From contig JAMAHW010000039.1 of NCBI GenBank assembly GCA_023627715.1, positions 186,001 to 250,000 of the forward strand: a stretch of DNA of 64,000 nucleotides, read 5' to 3'. The translations under genes and the position numbers were made by a program. Origin of the DNA: Periconia sp. R9002 (taxonomy: Eukaryota; Ascomycota; Dothideomycetes; Pleosporales; Periconiaceae). Positions 22,852 through 35,004 of the stretch are shown here, in pieces. The notes beneath the pieces were generated by a model. It did not search any database, was not told where the DNA came from, and saw only the letters and a list, made by a program, of their open reading frames with translations. Positions within the stretch are counted from its first letter, which is position 1; each line of letters begins with the position of its first letter.

Positions 22852-25222
22852 TCATTCAAAGGTCGATTGTCTAGATAGTACAGGGTGCATACTCTCTTCA
22901 AAACTCGGTTGTGTGGATAGTGAAGGCAATATGTGCATGCTATCCTGTGTCTCCACATCCTCATCTCGATTCCCCGTCCTTACAATATCAGTCGTGCTCT
23001 TTTTCGAGTAGCTAGCCCTCTCCGACTGGATCATCGTTTGACCCGTCATGACCGTTGATAATCTGTACCCAACGTGCTCTATCCTCGGATGTGTCGGATC
23101 ACGCACATCTAATACGCCCAGCCTTTCGCCAGGTTGAGTAATCGGCAACGTCTTGTTGCAATCGTTCCAGGTTCCGTAACCTGCTTCTTCGTAGGCAAGT
23201 CGGTGCAGCTGCCAAGTTGTATTTGATTGCCACTCCAACCGAGCATATGTCTTTCGGGGGTTACTGGATCGAGCGGGTCGTCGATCTAGCCAGTCCATGA
23301 ATGTCTCGATGGTGTTCTCGAAAAAGATGAATAGACCGCCTATTACTAGGATGATGGAGAGGCCCAGGACATTGAACGAGTAGTATAGCTCGCTCACGAT
23401 TTTCTACGCTATTATTAGCGAGCCAAAATATAGAGGAATTGGGAGGACGTTACTTGATTCCTGCATATATACTCCCAAACTGTGTCATTCGATTTCGCAA
23501 ACGCAGGCGCAAACTCAGGAGACAATGGCCCATTCGTATTATCCAAAAACGACCCTTGCAGCGAGGCCAGCATGACCTCAAAAGAATGAGCCATCTCCAG
23601 CTGCCACTGATTCTTCGGAACCTGCACGTTGATTGCCCCGGACCGCAAATTCGCTCGTACCAGCAGCGCGCTGATCCCCGCCGTGACGTACTCCATGTTG
23701 AACGGGATTACGAGAGAAGCATAGACCACTTTCTTGGCCCACTCAACGAATTTTTGGTCGTCTCCGTTCGGCCAGAGCTTTTCGGAGGGCGACCAGTAGC
23801 TGGAGTTGGATGCGGAAAATGGCTCGCATTGAGTATCGGCGGGAAGGGAGGGGTTGCAGAATTGGTATTGGGTCACACAACCTAGGACTCCAACAGGGTC
23901 GTCATGCTCGTACGGGACAGTGCCTGGGTCGTTTTCGCTAGTGTACAATGTGGTTTGTGAGGGTTTGTGGGCGGAGAACCAGGGATCATCGGTTTGCTTT
24001 ACGAAAATGACGCCTGAGGCGCTGAGGAATATTAATGAAACGACGCCGTCATCTCGACGGAGTTGCGGGATTGGCGTGAAGAACTCGTCCGTGACGGTAC
24101 TGGGGTGATTGTTAAAATTATGAAAACAGTACAGAAGACGCGCTTACCCAATGGCAAAGTCGGGATTCGGAGTTTGCCTCGAAGTGTAGTTGGCGACGCG
24201 TAGAGACGATGTGTTGAAGGGCATTTGATAAGTGAAGGATTCATCCCCCTTCCTAAGACCGATTGGTTCTCCGTAGTAGAATCGAACAGAAGGGTCGTGT
24301 TGAGTATCATTAGGTTCGTTTACCTTGCTAAAGCCCTTCGTCGCTAGTGGTGCACAGTGAGATCTTGCTCGAAAGCCAAATCGCCGCGATTGTGCGGAGT
24401 TGATACCAAGATCGGTGAGACTATCAAGTAAGTTGGACTCCATTACCAAGTTCTCCGACCCCAGCTGACACATTTCGTTTTGAAAAGGACAAGAAGCGTT
24501 TGTGGAGAGTTTGTAATTGAGTTTAGATTTCACGTAGGGGCGGCATATTTCTGATTGCTGGGCACGTGAGCTCGTGTAGCACTGAGACGCGTAGTTGAGG
24601 TAAGCAGTCGTGCGCTGGGTCAGATATAGCTCGATCAGTTCGCTATTGTTTAACCACATATCCGTCATCTCCTGAGTTTCGGAGCCGGTGTAGAAGATAC
24701 CGCAATTTTTTCCGGTAAGCAGGACTTCATTCGCGGTAGAGGTTGTGATCTTAGATGAGAATAGACCTGTGCACTACATAAGACGGGGAACGGTCGCCGT
24801 TCGATCTAGCATGAACACTCACCAGATGCCATAAAGGCTACCGAAACAATAATAGCATACAGCAGTATTGGCAAGACTCGCCGGAACAGCCGAGGCGCTT
24901 TTCTCCTCCACTTCAAGCTGCGAAGTAATATCATCATCCCTTGCGCGGCAGTGTCCGCGTTGCGGAGAATCACTTGTCGTTGGTGGTGCAACCCGTCCAT
25001 AGGAACATGAGACGAGAACAATCGATGAAGGACAAAACAGCTTAGCCGCCAGAAGCTCCTCCCGCTTGTGCTCACGTACAGGGCGATGAATGCGATTAGT
25101 AAACCGCCACTCTCGCGCGTCGTTGTCAGGGTCGCGCCACGGATGCGGCCTGACGACCAGTTGATCCAGAATCCAATGTGGACGTCATAGCTTTTGGTAC
25201 TTGAATCTACGATTGAATTCAT
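22852..25222 (-). CDS. large fungal-specific membrane protein, extracellular-loop type
   Basis: Minus-strand exons 24823-25222, 24148-24766, 23454-24099 and 22852-23403 close in phase to about 738 residues. The start is the ATG at 25222: the open frame extends to a GTG at 25339, but the protein core (VHIGFWINWSSGRIRGATLT) begins right after this Met. Helices follow at GGLLIAFIALYVS and RRVLPILLYAIIVSVAFMAS. GLFSSKITTST and a long Cys- and Asn-rich loop with several N-glycosylation sequons come next. The final helix is NVLGLSIILVIGGLFIFFEN, and a cytosolic tail has the family-typical GERLGVLDVRDPTHPR. I recognise a widespread uncharacterised fungal family (WINWSxGxxxGxTLTxxxxxGG). Function is unknown. 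Confidence 0.82.
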
Positions 25223-27918
25223 CGTGGATGTAAAAGCGTAGATTAGATTGACGAGGCGCAGTAACAGCTCTATATCTTGTGAGCTGACGACGCAGCATAC
25301 CTGCGAGCCCTCTGCGTTGAATGCAAAGAAATCGCTCACTCTAGGTAGATAAGCCTTGAGTTTTCAGGGTTGTTGACGGAACATATTCGGGAGCGGTAAC
25401 TCAATCTAATCGATTGTTCAGGGTTCCTCACATGCATCAATCCTTAGTGTAGTGATACCCCGAATTTTACCTATGTATTGTTCGAAGAGTGGCAAGGAAT
25501 CATCAGTAACGACCACGCAAACAAATGAGAAATGAACGACCACCAACGTATAATATCTGTAAACTTCCAATTTTGAAAAATTTATCATTTTCTTGCATAA
25601 CCTCCAGGGTTCGCAATGTTTCACAGATAGTTTTAGCCGCAGCTCGAGGCCTATTGGGCTAAATTGTCACCCACCATCGGCAAAATTACGCCACAGGTAC
25701 ATATTAGTGGACATAACGGTTGCCACTTTCTATTACTACTATACGTATTGACCCCTCTTTAAGGGGAGGCGAACATGTGTTCTGCATGTACAGGGGTTCG
25801 AACTATTTTGGGGGCGAGCTCCGGCTATCTTCCCCTCACACCACAGTATTCCCTGCAAACGTACAGTACTCGGTGTCCGACCGTTGATTGCAATGCAATC
25901 ACACGTAGCCGGTTGCGGAATGGAAAATCCGCAGTGGAAGAGACATAGCTTATCAGTAGGGAGTTTCCTCGCCGCAGCGATGAGTTTGAATGTACCAATC
26001 AGGTCCCTCGTGAACCAATATTTCGCGAAAGTGTGTACTTGCGTTCTGTGATGTTCTCACGACAGCAGCAAAACGCCGAGACACCTCGTCTCATAATACT
26101 CCAACTTAGACGACTCTGGACGTGAATCCCATCTCTGCTACAGTATCCATTGCAATCATTATGGTGGTCGTGGTAATGTCAAAAGTCATTATCTTGGAAG
26201 TTCGCCGTGCACATGTTTGGCTAGGGCAATTCGATGACAATGGATGAGACAGGGAGTTTAGTCGCCAGTTGCAGCATATCGAGAAAGCGGCTTAACGCAT
26301 CTTGGGCGTAGCTCTTTTTGATCTCGACAACTACGGTCGTTACAGTAGTATTCATAACAGGAGTCTAATAGGCAATAATGCAGCTAAGCTGTTTTATTAT
26401 TTGACGAAGCTGGCATAAAATACTCTAACGCGCTAGCTTCGAAGTACGAAGTGCGAAACACAAGATACGCAAACATAGGTGCTACCCACAGTAAATAGGA
26501 TACTTACTATTACACCCAGTTAAAATAATTTTACAGGGCCCATTTTTTTACATTGTCAATGCCATTCCCCCAACAAATTTACAAATTTGCCAAACTTTCA
26601 ATTGCGCTCTTACTTTTGGACGTGTTCTCACGCCTACTCCGTTCATTATCTTCGTATTTCGTAATCGGCGACATAGTCATCAAGTACCTAATTTTCCTCT
26701 TCGTAACAATGAACTGCAACCACCCTAATGTCTATAAGTAACTTTATACTTGCAATATAAGACCGTGTTACCCAGCGTGGAATGTGTGATAAGAACTCTG
26801 TCTAGGTTCAGATATTCGATCGATGTACCCTTGAGATAATCCTTCTTATAGCCTTTCTTTTGCTATGATGGTTGTCAAAGTGTTCTGTGAATATACATCT
26901 AATTACTACAGAAATTATATTGGGTAGACCGTAGGGGCATCTCCTTCATGAAAGCGGAACCAAATTATTTTTACACTTGAATTCGTGCAATTACAATTTT
27001 CCGAGGGAAGGAAAGGCATAGTGCGGAAGCAATGACAGGTTATTCCTACTCAAACTACAAATACGAAGAATGATGCCAGAAATTACCCTAATATTCCTCT
27101 TGAAATAGGTTATACCGTACGTAGGGCTGTAGACGTGACTCACACAGATAATACGAAATTCTGCTCAAACAGGTCGTACATACCAGATCAGGATTATCAC
27201 CCCAAATACGTCTTTGGCAAAATGAAGGCTCATACATCCATTGACATTAATAGTCACAAACAACCGAATGGACTTACGTCGAGATCCATTCATTAGAGCT
27301 CATATTATCAATACCAAACTCTACTAACAACATTACAATCTTGCGTAACTCTTAGTCGTCAGAATAAGAACCGTACCACCACCAACGAAGCAAAAGGATC
27401 CAAATCCTTGACACCTCAGCCCAAAAAGTGAAGGTACGGGTTCATCGGCCGGAAAGCAATACTATCCGGCAGCGAATCCAGCTTACATTACATATGCTAC
27501 GCGGCCCGCGAAACGTGCAATTCAAAGCAAACCATCAGGCCCGAGTTTTACAAATCAACCCCCGCAATTTACTACAACGTCGGCGTCACGAAAGACCGAG
27601 ATACTCCGCAACCATGACAAATGGAGCTGTGGTGGTGGAGATTATGGGGAAGTAGGTGTTTGCGTTGCCCGTTTTTGAGGAATAGAGTATTTTAATTGGG
27701 TGCAGGTGATGGTTCTACGATGGAATGAAACGGCGTTTTCTTCATGGTACATGAAGGACTTTGTGTATTCGTTTGTGTCTTTAAAACGATAAATACTGAA
27801 ATAGGTTTTGGTTCACCTCATACTCGATTTCAGAAGTAGTAGAGTTTTACCCAGCACATCGCGTTCCTCCATAAAGCGTCCTGTACAAAAAACACACCAG
27901 TGTGACAAGGAACACACG
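25223..27918. other. 2.7 kb gene-free region
   Basis: No frame with a recognisable motif. Minus frame 25418-25624 and plus frame 26553-26741 (TTG start) were examined and rejected. Near 25753-25800 there is a short imperfect palindromic zone (cccctcttt/aaggggagg, acatgtgttctgcatgt). 26480-27400 is AT-rich. The last 100 bp is the presumed promoter of the O-methyltransferase. Confidence 0.4.
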
Positions 27919-29503
27919 ATGCCACCCCAAAAATCAATCACCCAGCTCGCCGAGCTAATCGCATCCAACACCGCAAAGTACAACGACTACCTAACCTCAA
28001 ACAACCTTCCGCCCCCCACCCACGCGCCTTCCGAGAAAGAAACTGCGCTCGATCTACCCACAGAGATATCCAATATTCGAGACCAAGTCATCGATGCATC
28101 CCGCGAGCTGCAAGAACTCCTCATAGGACCCTTAGGCGTGCCGATGAACGCATACGCACAGGTGCTTCACCTGCCACCCTGTACCCTCCACCACCCAAAG
28201 TAAAATACTAATTATCTGCTTATCGTGCGACAGGGAACACGTCTCCTCTCCCTCCAATTCCTCTACCAGAACAAAATCGGCCAAAACCTCGGCTGGAATG
28301 AAACGACGACGTTTGAGAAGATCGCTGAGGAGAGTAAGCTCGGGGTAGAAGATACAACGCGTTTGATGCGTCTTGCTATTGCAAACTATATGTTTGCAGA
28401 GCCGGAGGAAGGCGTTGTGACGCATACGGCTACGTCGCATGCCTTGGTTAGCGAGCCGTTGTTCAATGCATGGGTCGGATTGGTGGTTGAGGAAAATTGG
28501 CCTGCTATGCTAAGGGTAAGGGGAATACAGCGTCGCTTCGATACGCAGGATCACGTATATCTGTGGGTGTTTGCTGATGTTGAGTACTTAGCTGAATGAA
28601 GCATTGCGACAGTGGCCAGACTCCGGGGAGCCTCTGCAAGCGGTACGTCCTATTCCCGCACTAACCCCAGCCATGTCGAGCACATCTTGCTAACGCTTTC
28701 CCGCAATGTTCCCGCAATGAACAGGCGTTTTGTCTGGCGCATGGTACCACAGAATTGATGTTCGACGTTTTCGAACGCGACCCACCACGCCTCAAGCGAC
28801 TCGCGAACGCAATGCACTTCATCCACTCCGACTACGGCTTCCAACCCCAGCACATGGTAGACGGCTACGACTTCGCTTCCTTAGGCGCCGGAACATTCGT
28901 CGACATCGGCGGTTCAACGGGCCACGTCAGTATCATGGTAGCGAGGAAATACCCAAACATCAAGTGTATTGTTCAAGACATGCCTGGGACCGCGAAAGCC
29001 GGCGAGGAACAGTTACCCGCTGACCTACGTGATCGCGTGTCTTTCATGGGTCATAGTTTCTGGGAGGAACAGCCGGTCAAGGACGCTGATGTTTATTACT
29101 TTCGCTGGGTGTTTCATGATTGGGCGGATGAGCTGTGTGTGAAGATTCTGAGGAACCTTATCCCGGCGTTGAAGACCGGCGCGAGGGTTGTGATTAATGA
29201 TCTCTGCGTTCAGGCGCCCGGGACGATGAGTTTGTATGAGGATCAGCGGATTAGGTGAGAGGTTCTTTTTCGTGATGAGTTGCTGCATCATTGATTAAAC
29301 AAATACTGACTTTGAGATTTTTGTACGCGCGTAGAAGTATGGACATTATGATGAAGGCTATCCAGAATGCAAAGGAACGAAGTGAGAAGGAATGGGCTGA
29401 GCTGTTCGTGAAAGCCGATGCTGGGTTCAAATTTGATGGTGTGCGGTTTCCGCCTGGCGCCAAGGTTGCAGTTATTGAAGCGAAGTGGAGCCCTGAAGGA
29501 TAG
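27919..29503 (+). CDS. SAM-dependent O-methyltransferase (COMT-like)
   Basis: Exons 27919-28161, 28234-28515, 28592-28642, 28725-29254 and 29335-29503 join in phase to 424 residues, the normal size for fungal family-2 O-methyltransferases. An N-terminal dimerisation/winged-helix part contains LGVEDTTRLMRLAIANYMF. The SAM-binding motif I is VDIGGSTGH at about 251-259. The acidic strand is IVQDMPG, and the catalytic base region is FRWVFHDWAD with His about 323. The enzyme should methylate a hydroxyl of a small aromatic or polyketide-like molecule in the cytosol. Next to it are a convergent DHA2 exporter, a Zn2Cys6 regulator and an SDR, which suggests a secondary-metabolite context. The exon at 28592-28642 is only 51 nt but fits the frame. 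Confidence 0.9.
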
Positions 29504-29721
29504 ATCTCATGTCGGAGGTGTGCGAATATGAAGCTGATTCCAGCCCGATCTCAAATTCAACTCTGAGATCCAATAGTTTTTTTTTGATCTTCTATCAATT
29601 TCTAAGTTAAACTGATTAAATGTTTCCAATAAAGCTTTTTGAACGAATGTACGGATGCTTAATAAAACACGCCAGAACTCGCTCTTTTGCGTGATGTCTC
29701 TTATCCTCGAAGTACATCGTC

Positions 29722-31895
29722 TTACAAACTAGGCTTCTCTAAGCCCGTAGTGGCCTCTCCAGCCTCAACTTTACCAGTCTCGTGACTGGGGAGCTTTTTG
29801 AGGGGAATTGTAGCTGCCAAGACAACCGCTAAGGCGGAAACCGCTAGAAGCAGCGCAAAAGCGCCTTTGATGCCTTTCATGTAGGACTCGACCACGAAAT
29901 GTAGATCCTCAGGGCTGACTACCTTGCGAATTTCCGTGGCACCAGCCGAGAGAATTGTTCCGACGTTCAGATGTGGCGCAACGATGGCGAGATGCTTCAC
30001 CAACAGGTTTTGCAGAATGGAGGTGCCAGCAGTGGTGAAGTAGCCGCCGCTGATTGTTTGACAGACTTTTGAAACTGGTTAGGAGAGGAACTGTTGCGGA
30101 CATAAAGACACGAGAGGATAATTACCAAATAGTCCCCCAGTTATCGTACCAATAGTCTCAGGCTTCGCAAACCCTTGGAGCGCAGTGGCTGGAACCTGAT
30201 TGCCGAGGCCGAGGCCAAGTCCAATGGGAATCTGAGCGCCAATGTACCATGCTTTGGAGGTGTTGACATCCATGACATAAATCAGCGCGGCGCCCAGGGT
30301 GGTGAGTAAAGCCGCGATGAGCTCTACAGGGGCGAGATGACCAGTAGCGCCAATGACGCCGCCACTTACCATGGCTCCCACCGCAAAGAAGGCGACTTCT
30401 GGAAGTTGGTAGACGCCACTCATGATAGCTGTAGTCCCTTTGATGGATTGAAAATAAATCGGAAGGAAGATTAGGACTACGAAACTGGCGCTATTGAAGC
30501 TAGAAGTGGAGGAGATCAATGAGTTAGCAAAGTTGTTTTCGGGTGAAGCGAAATGACGGATAGAATGACACGTACAAAAAGGTATAGAGTGTCTGACTCC
30601 AAATCTGGCGCGGCTTGAAGAGATCCAGGGGAATCATAGCATATTGGCCCTGCAGATACTGGCATCCGAAGAAGGCCAGGGTGAGAACAACGAACATGAC
30701 GAGTGTCGCTATCACGGATCCATCGCCTTCGCAATGTCAGTAAAAGATATATGCATGCTGTCATTTCTGTATGTCCAAACGGTCTATGATCCGATGTGTT
30801 GGATTTTATACTTACTAAGAGCTGGTTAGTGATTTCGACGGAGCAAGTCGGGAAACAAGTACCTCCAAGTTTTAGAAAGACCACCCCATTGTAGCGCCAA
30901 ACAATAACACATGAGGGAAGCGAGTAGCAGGACGAAGCCAGGGAAATCGAGATGGCGTGAGATCTCTAACCACGTAGCCGGTACTGGTTTCACGGTCTTG
31001 GGCATGCCTATAGCGGGGGTACCAAGTTAGCAAGTGATCAGCCACACAATACGACAACCCACAGGGTGTTTCGTTGATAATTGATTTTCCACTTCGGGGT
31101 ATAACGCACGTAGAAAGATCATCTGCATCACCAATGCTGCGCCTCCGATGGGAAGATTTATCCAGAAACACCATCGCCAAGTTAATTCTGTGGTGAACAC
31201 GCCGCCGAGTAGCGGACCGAGGATGGTGGCCATCATCAAAACGCTCATCCACATGCCGAGCAAAACGGGGCGACGTTTGGGTGACGATACGTAGTTGATG
31301 ATGATGACGGATCCAGACAGAGTGCCTTCATTCGATCACGTGTTAGCCGCTGTGATGTATTCCGACGCAAAAGAATTTACCTGAACATCCGGCACCCTGA
31401 ATAGCTCGCCCCCATATGAAAGCTACACTGTTCTGTCCAGCTGCTGCTACGATGCTCCCGATGAGGTAGATCAAAAGGGAGGACATATAAACGATCGGTG
31501 CCGGAAGGTAGGTGAACAACTTCCCCCACATGGCCGAAGTGGCACCCACTAAGGTGAAGCAGATGCTGCTATACCATCCGATGTCGTCTAATTTATGATA
31601 AACATCGGTGATGGCTGGGATAGCAGTGGCAACGATTCCCTATAAACTGATGTCAGAGACAAATCGAAAGTTGCTGGATATGTGTGTGCTCCGCGCTTAC
31701 GAGGTCCAGGGCTGCGATGAGGGTAGTCAGATTGAGAGTGACCATTATCATTGCCAATCGAAGACCTGTGATGTATTCTGGCTCAGGCGTGGGCTCTTTG
31801 GTACGTGCAGATAGCTTCTCAGAGGATATGATGCTTGGTACATCATTCTCGCTTGGGTTCTCGTGGGGTGGCTGGGTTTCTTTGTCGTCGACCAT
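29722..31895 (-). CDS. MFS transporter, DHA2 family, seven or more exons
   Basis: Minus-strand exons 31701-31895, 31381-31639, 31059-31325, 30863-31007, 30576-30726, 30126-30499 and 29722-30065 encode about 578 residues. Signatures are [22 protein letters not shown] (helix 1 motif, split by an intron), [32 protein letters not shown] and NLPIGG. Later helices are [19 protein letters not shown] and [11 protein letters not shown]. It should be a plasma-membrane drug or metabolite exporter. It shares a promoter region with the divergent Zn2Cys6 gene. One junction fails: exon 30863-31007 ends in phase 2, but exon 30576-30726 needs phase 1. The 136-nt gap contains a second good acceptor and donor around 6 nt (CTCTTA, 30816-30821), yet adding it makes a stop. 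Either a small exon is misplaced or the allele carries a one-base change. Confidence 0.85.
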
Positions 31896-32556
31896 TGTGG
31901 AACTGGATGAAAATTTTCGCGATGGTCTCAATCTGCGTAAGGAAACGAGAAAAGTGACTTCAAAGAGAGAGTGACAAGTGCATGGACATTGTTATAAGAT
32001 CGTAATTTGGCCCCTGTTGGACAGTGATTGCAAATCATTTGTTGTTTAAAATGATGAGAAGCACAGTTTCGTGCAAGTAATCAACATTTCGCCGAAATAC
32101 CGGAGAAGTCCAAAAGTATTGAAGATCATAGAATCGAATCTAGGTCGGACCGCCGGTGGAAATAGCATATATTCCACGGTGAGCAATGGTTGTCATTGGT
32201 GAAGGTGGTGCTGGCGAAGAGGGACGGGGGCGGGAGGATTTGTTCAATTATTGAGGCCATAGTGGCTTCAGAGGTGTTCAATGAAGCGCTCACAACTGAT
32301 GTTGATTACTGTGATTCTCATCAGGTTGGTGATAGAAGGCAAGACGTGAAGGAGTGCTTCCGGCATCCGGCGGTCGAATTTCTCCGGCGCTAACGGGCGA
32401 CGTGTGATTGGCTGCTCCGATTCACGACCTTCGACCGGACCGGCGGACGAACAACCTGAAGCTCCAAAACATCCACGTCCAAGATGAATGCTTCCACCGC
32501 CGCACCACGAATTCCTCTCGCTGAGGCATGGGCTGCAAGACAACATCACATGAAGG
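31896..32556. promoter_or_regulatory. divergent promoter with paired CGGACCG sites
   Basis: This is the 660 bp between the DHA2 transporter start (minus) and the Zn2Cys6 regulator start (plus). The heptamer CGGACCG, an inverted CGG pair with one spacer base, occurs twice: 32146-32152 and 32436-32442. Extra CGG triplets cluster at 32360-32395. Inverted CGG triplets are the typical target of Zn2Cys6 dimers, so the adjacent regulator may bind here and control itself and the exporter. That is inference. Confidence 0.4.
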
Positions 32557-35004
32557 ATGACTCCGACACCTGACCTGGACGTTGAAAGCGAAGAAGGCCG
32601 CGCCAATACAGCCGGAGAGCGACAACCGAAACGCAGGAAGACGCGAAAGGGCACCCGCAGCTGCTGGGCCTGCAAGAAACGAAAAGAGAAATGCATCTTC
32701 GATTCCTTATCCACCATTTGCCAGGGCTGCCAACGGCGGGGTACGTCATGTATCAGCCAGGAGTTTCCGGACATCGTCGAAGTGACTCCAACTGGTGTGC
32801 TCCAATTGAACGATCGTGTAGGGCGAGTGGAAGCCATGGTGCAAGATTTGATGGGTATTCTGAATCGTGATGTTTGCTCTCAGAATCCGCCATCATCATG
32901 GAGTCACCCTCATGAAGAGAATGGGATTGATGGACGTCACGTGACTGATACCCAGAGCCCGCAAGTCCCAGCGCTTGGTGGCATACCGACCCCTGCTTCC
33001 ATTCAATCGGAGTCGACAGTTTGCCCAAACTATTTTGTAACGACATCAAATGATTCTTTGCCGCCCACCACTCTTACATCAAGCTCCACAAACCAGAATT
33101 CTTCAGTTAGATCCTCCCTCTGCGATAGGCTCACACCATTGTCCAAAAAGCTACATGAAGCTCTTCCTTCCCCGCGAGATTGCCATATATTGTGCAAAGC
33201 CAGCCATCATAGCTACTACATGTTTGATGAGATCTTATCCTTTCGAGCCAGACGTCGAAACCAGCACCCCAACAAGCCGCTATCACCCGAAAGCATCCTT
33301 AGCAGACCGTTATCCAATAAGCACCCTGTTCTCATCGCTAGGTACATGTTGCAGCTTGCACATATTCTACAGCAATTCAGTCCAAATGATGAACAATATG
33401 AAGGATTATCGGAGTCGCCCCAGAATATGTTAGACCGATTATCAGATACCGCGATCAACCTGGTGTGTGTGCATGATCGACTTCTGGGTAGCATTGAAGG
33501 CGTGCAATGCGTTGCTCTGGAAAGCATGTATTACGCAAACTGCGGAAGTCTCCGCCTCAGCTGGACGGCGGGACGACGAGCCATGTATCTCGCGCAAATG
33601 ATGGGATTCCACCTGCCCGAAAGCCGGTTGCAATACCAAGTCCTCGAAGCCCAGTCAGATTTACATCCATATTATTTATGGTGGCGCATTTTATGCTACG
33701 ACCGCTCTTTGTCGCTTCTCTTGGGACTACCTTCGGGGTCAAGTGCTTGCAACACTGCTGCTGATACAATATATGTCGGCGATACCCCTTTACAACGACT
33801 GGATCGAATCCATTGTAACATCGGGGCTCGACTTCTAGAGTGCAAAGAGTCGGAAACAAAATCTCACGATTTTAGTCTTGTGCAAGAGCTAGACAAGGAG
33901 CTTCGCGTGGCGGCCCGAAGCGTACCCAACAAATGGTGGCTTGCACCCAACCTCGCAGACAACACACGGGATGCGGAGTCTCTTTACTGGGATCTCAAGA
34001 GATTACTGACCCAGATGAATCATTATAAACTTCTGAGTCACCTTCATCTTCCCTTCATGCTCCGCTCCCCTTTGGACAGAAATTATGAGACATCCAGAAT
34101 CACATGTGTAAATGCATCTCGCGAGATATTATCTCGATTCATCGTTTTACGCAATTTCAAACGCATCGCATTATGTTGCAGAAGTCAAGATTTTATTGCA
34201 CTCATGGCTGCTGTTACGCTACTCTTGGCTCACCTGGACAACCACCGACGGTGCTCGGAGACAGCGAATGGTCGCACGGTTTTCGCTAGCGTCCTCGCAC
34301 ACCAGTATTCCAGTGACCGCGCGATGATGGAGCAGGTTCAGGAAAGCATGGAGGAGATCCATCGCCTCAGTACAGATACTTTCTGTGCCGAAAGCGCCGA
34401 TCTGTTACGCCGATTACTCGCTATCGATGCCGAAACGGCTGGGTCTTACACAGAGGAAGACACCAGTACAGACATGATAGGGAACCCGCGCAGCCAGGGG
34501 AGGAGGACGGAGAGTACCGTATCCATCCACATTGCCTATTTTGGCGTTATACGAATCGGTCGAGACGGAAGCATCACCAAGGATGCTCCTACTTCATCGC
34601 AACATCTTCCAGCTCGATCCATTGATCGCACCCAGGCCATAAACACCACAAACCCCATTTCCTCTCTTTCCACACCAGGAAGCACAATATCCTTGCACCC
34701 AAATGAAATGAGTGGTATTGTTACCAATTCTGATCACGCAGATGAATGGCCCGTCGAACTAAATGTAGTCCCACGACAGGACAGCCATTGGGCCGAAAAC
34801 CATCCGAATGTTAGCAATGATGAGAGCCTTGCTCATCCGGGGTCAACACATTTCGAAAAGGCCTTATTCGACCCATTTCTGCCCGGATTAACCGCTGGAG
34901 CTGACGACTGGACGTTCCAAGGAGTCGACATGGCGTTTTTTGACAGCCTCATGGGTGATTCAATTGCTGAGAGTGGAACGCAAGATGAAAGACGGCTACA
35001 TTAA
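32557..35004 (+). CDS. Zn2Cys6 transcription factor
   Basis: A single exon of 815 residues. A basic stretch (QPKRRKTRKGTRS) leads into the binuclear zinc cluster with cysteines at 36, 39, 46, 55, 58 and 65 (spacing 2-6-8-2-6). A short linker and a leucine/valine-rich dimerisation helix follow (LNDRVGRVEAMVQDLMGIL). The central region holds the fungal transcription factor domain, with the family hallmark CGSLRLSWTAGRRAMYLAQM. The C-terminal 150 residues are acidic and low in structure, as in activation domains. It should be a nuclear, sequence-specific regulator. Its place between a DHA2 exporter, an O-methyltransferase and an SDR suggests a pathway-specific regulator of that block. An intronless gene of this length is somewhat unusual in this window. 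Confidence 0.92.
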   Translation: MTPTPDLDVESEEGRANTAGERQPKRRKTRKGTRSCWACKKRKEKCIFDSLSTICQGCQRRGTSCISQEFPDIVEVTPTGVLQLNDRVGRVEAMVQDLMGILNRDVCSQNPPSSWSHPHEENGIDGRHVTDTQSPQVPALGGIPTPASIQSESTVCPNYFVTTSNDSLPPTTLTSSSTNQNSSVRSSLCDRLTPLSKKLHEALPSPRDCHILCKASHHSYYMFDEILSFRARRRNQHPNKPLSPESILSRPLSNKHPVLIARYMLQLAHILQQFSPNDEQYEGLSESPQNMLDRLSDTAINLVCVHDRLLGSIEGVQCVALESMYYANCGSLRLSWTAGRRAMYLAQMMGFHLPESRLQYQVLEAQSDLHPYYLWWRILCYDRSLSLLLGLPSGSSACNTAADTIYVGDTPLQRLDRIHCNIGARLLECKESETKSHDFSLVQELDKELRVAARSVPNKWWLAPNLADNTRDAESLYWDLKRLLTQMNHYKLLSHLHLPFMLRSPLDRNYETSRITCVNASREILSRFIVLRNFKRIALCCRSQDFIALMAAVTLLLAHLDNHRRCSETANGRTVFASVLAHQYSSDRAMMEQVQESMEEIHRLSTDTFCAESADLLRRLLAIDAETAGSYTEEDTSTDMIGNPRSQGRRTESTVSIHIAYFGVIRIGRDGSITKDAPTSSQHLPARSIDRTQAINTTNPISSLSTPGSTISLHPNEMSGIVTNSDHADEWPVELNVVPRQDSHWAENHPNVSNDESLAHPGSTHFEKALFDPFLPGLTAGADDWTFQGVDMAFFDSLMGDSIAESGTQDERRLH

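Noticed and set aside
25223..25339. N-terminal extension of the 22.9-25.2 kb membrane protein to a GTG codon
   Set aside because: Non-ATG start, and the family core begins right after the ATG at 25222; the extension has no motif.
25418..25624. Minus-strand frame upstream of the membrane protein gene
   Set aside because: No motif, and its 3' end cannot be spliced into the downstream gene with a consensus donor.
26553..26741. Hydrophobic 62-codon frame in the 2.7 kb gap
   Set aside because: Starts with TTG, lies in AT-rich DNA that readily gives Leu/Ile/Phe-rich frames, and has no upstream exon or motif.
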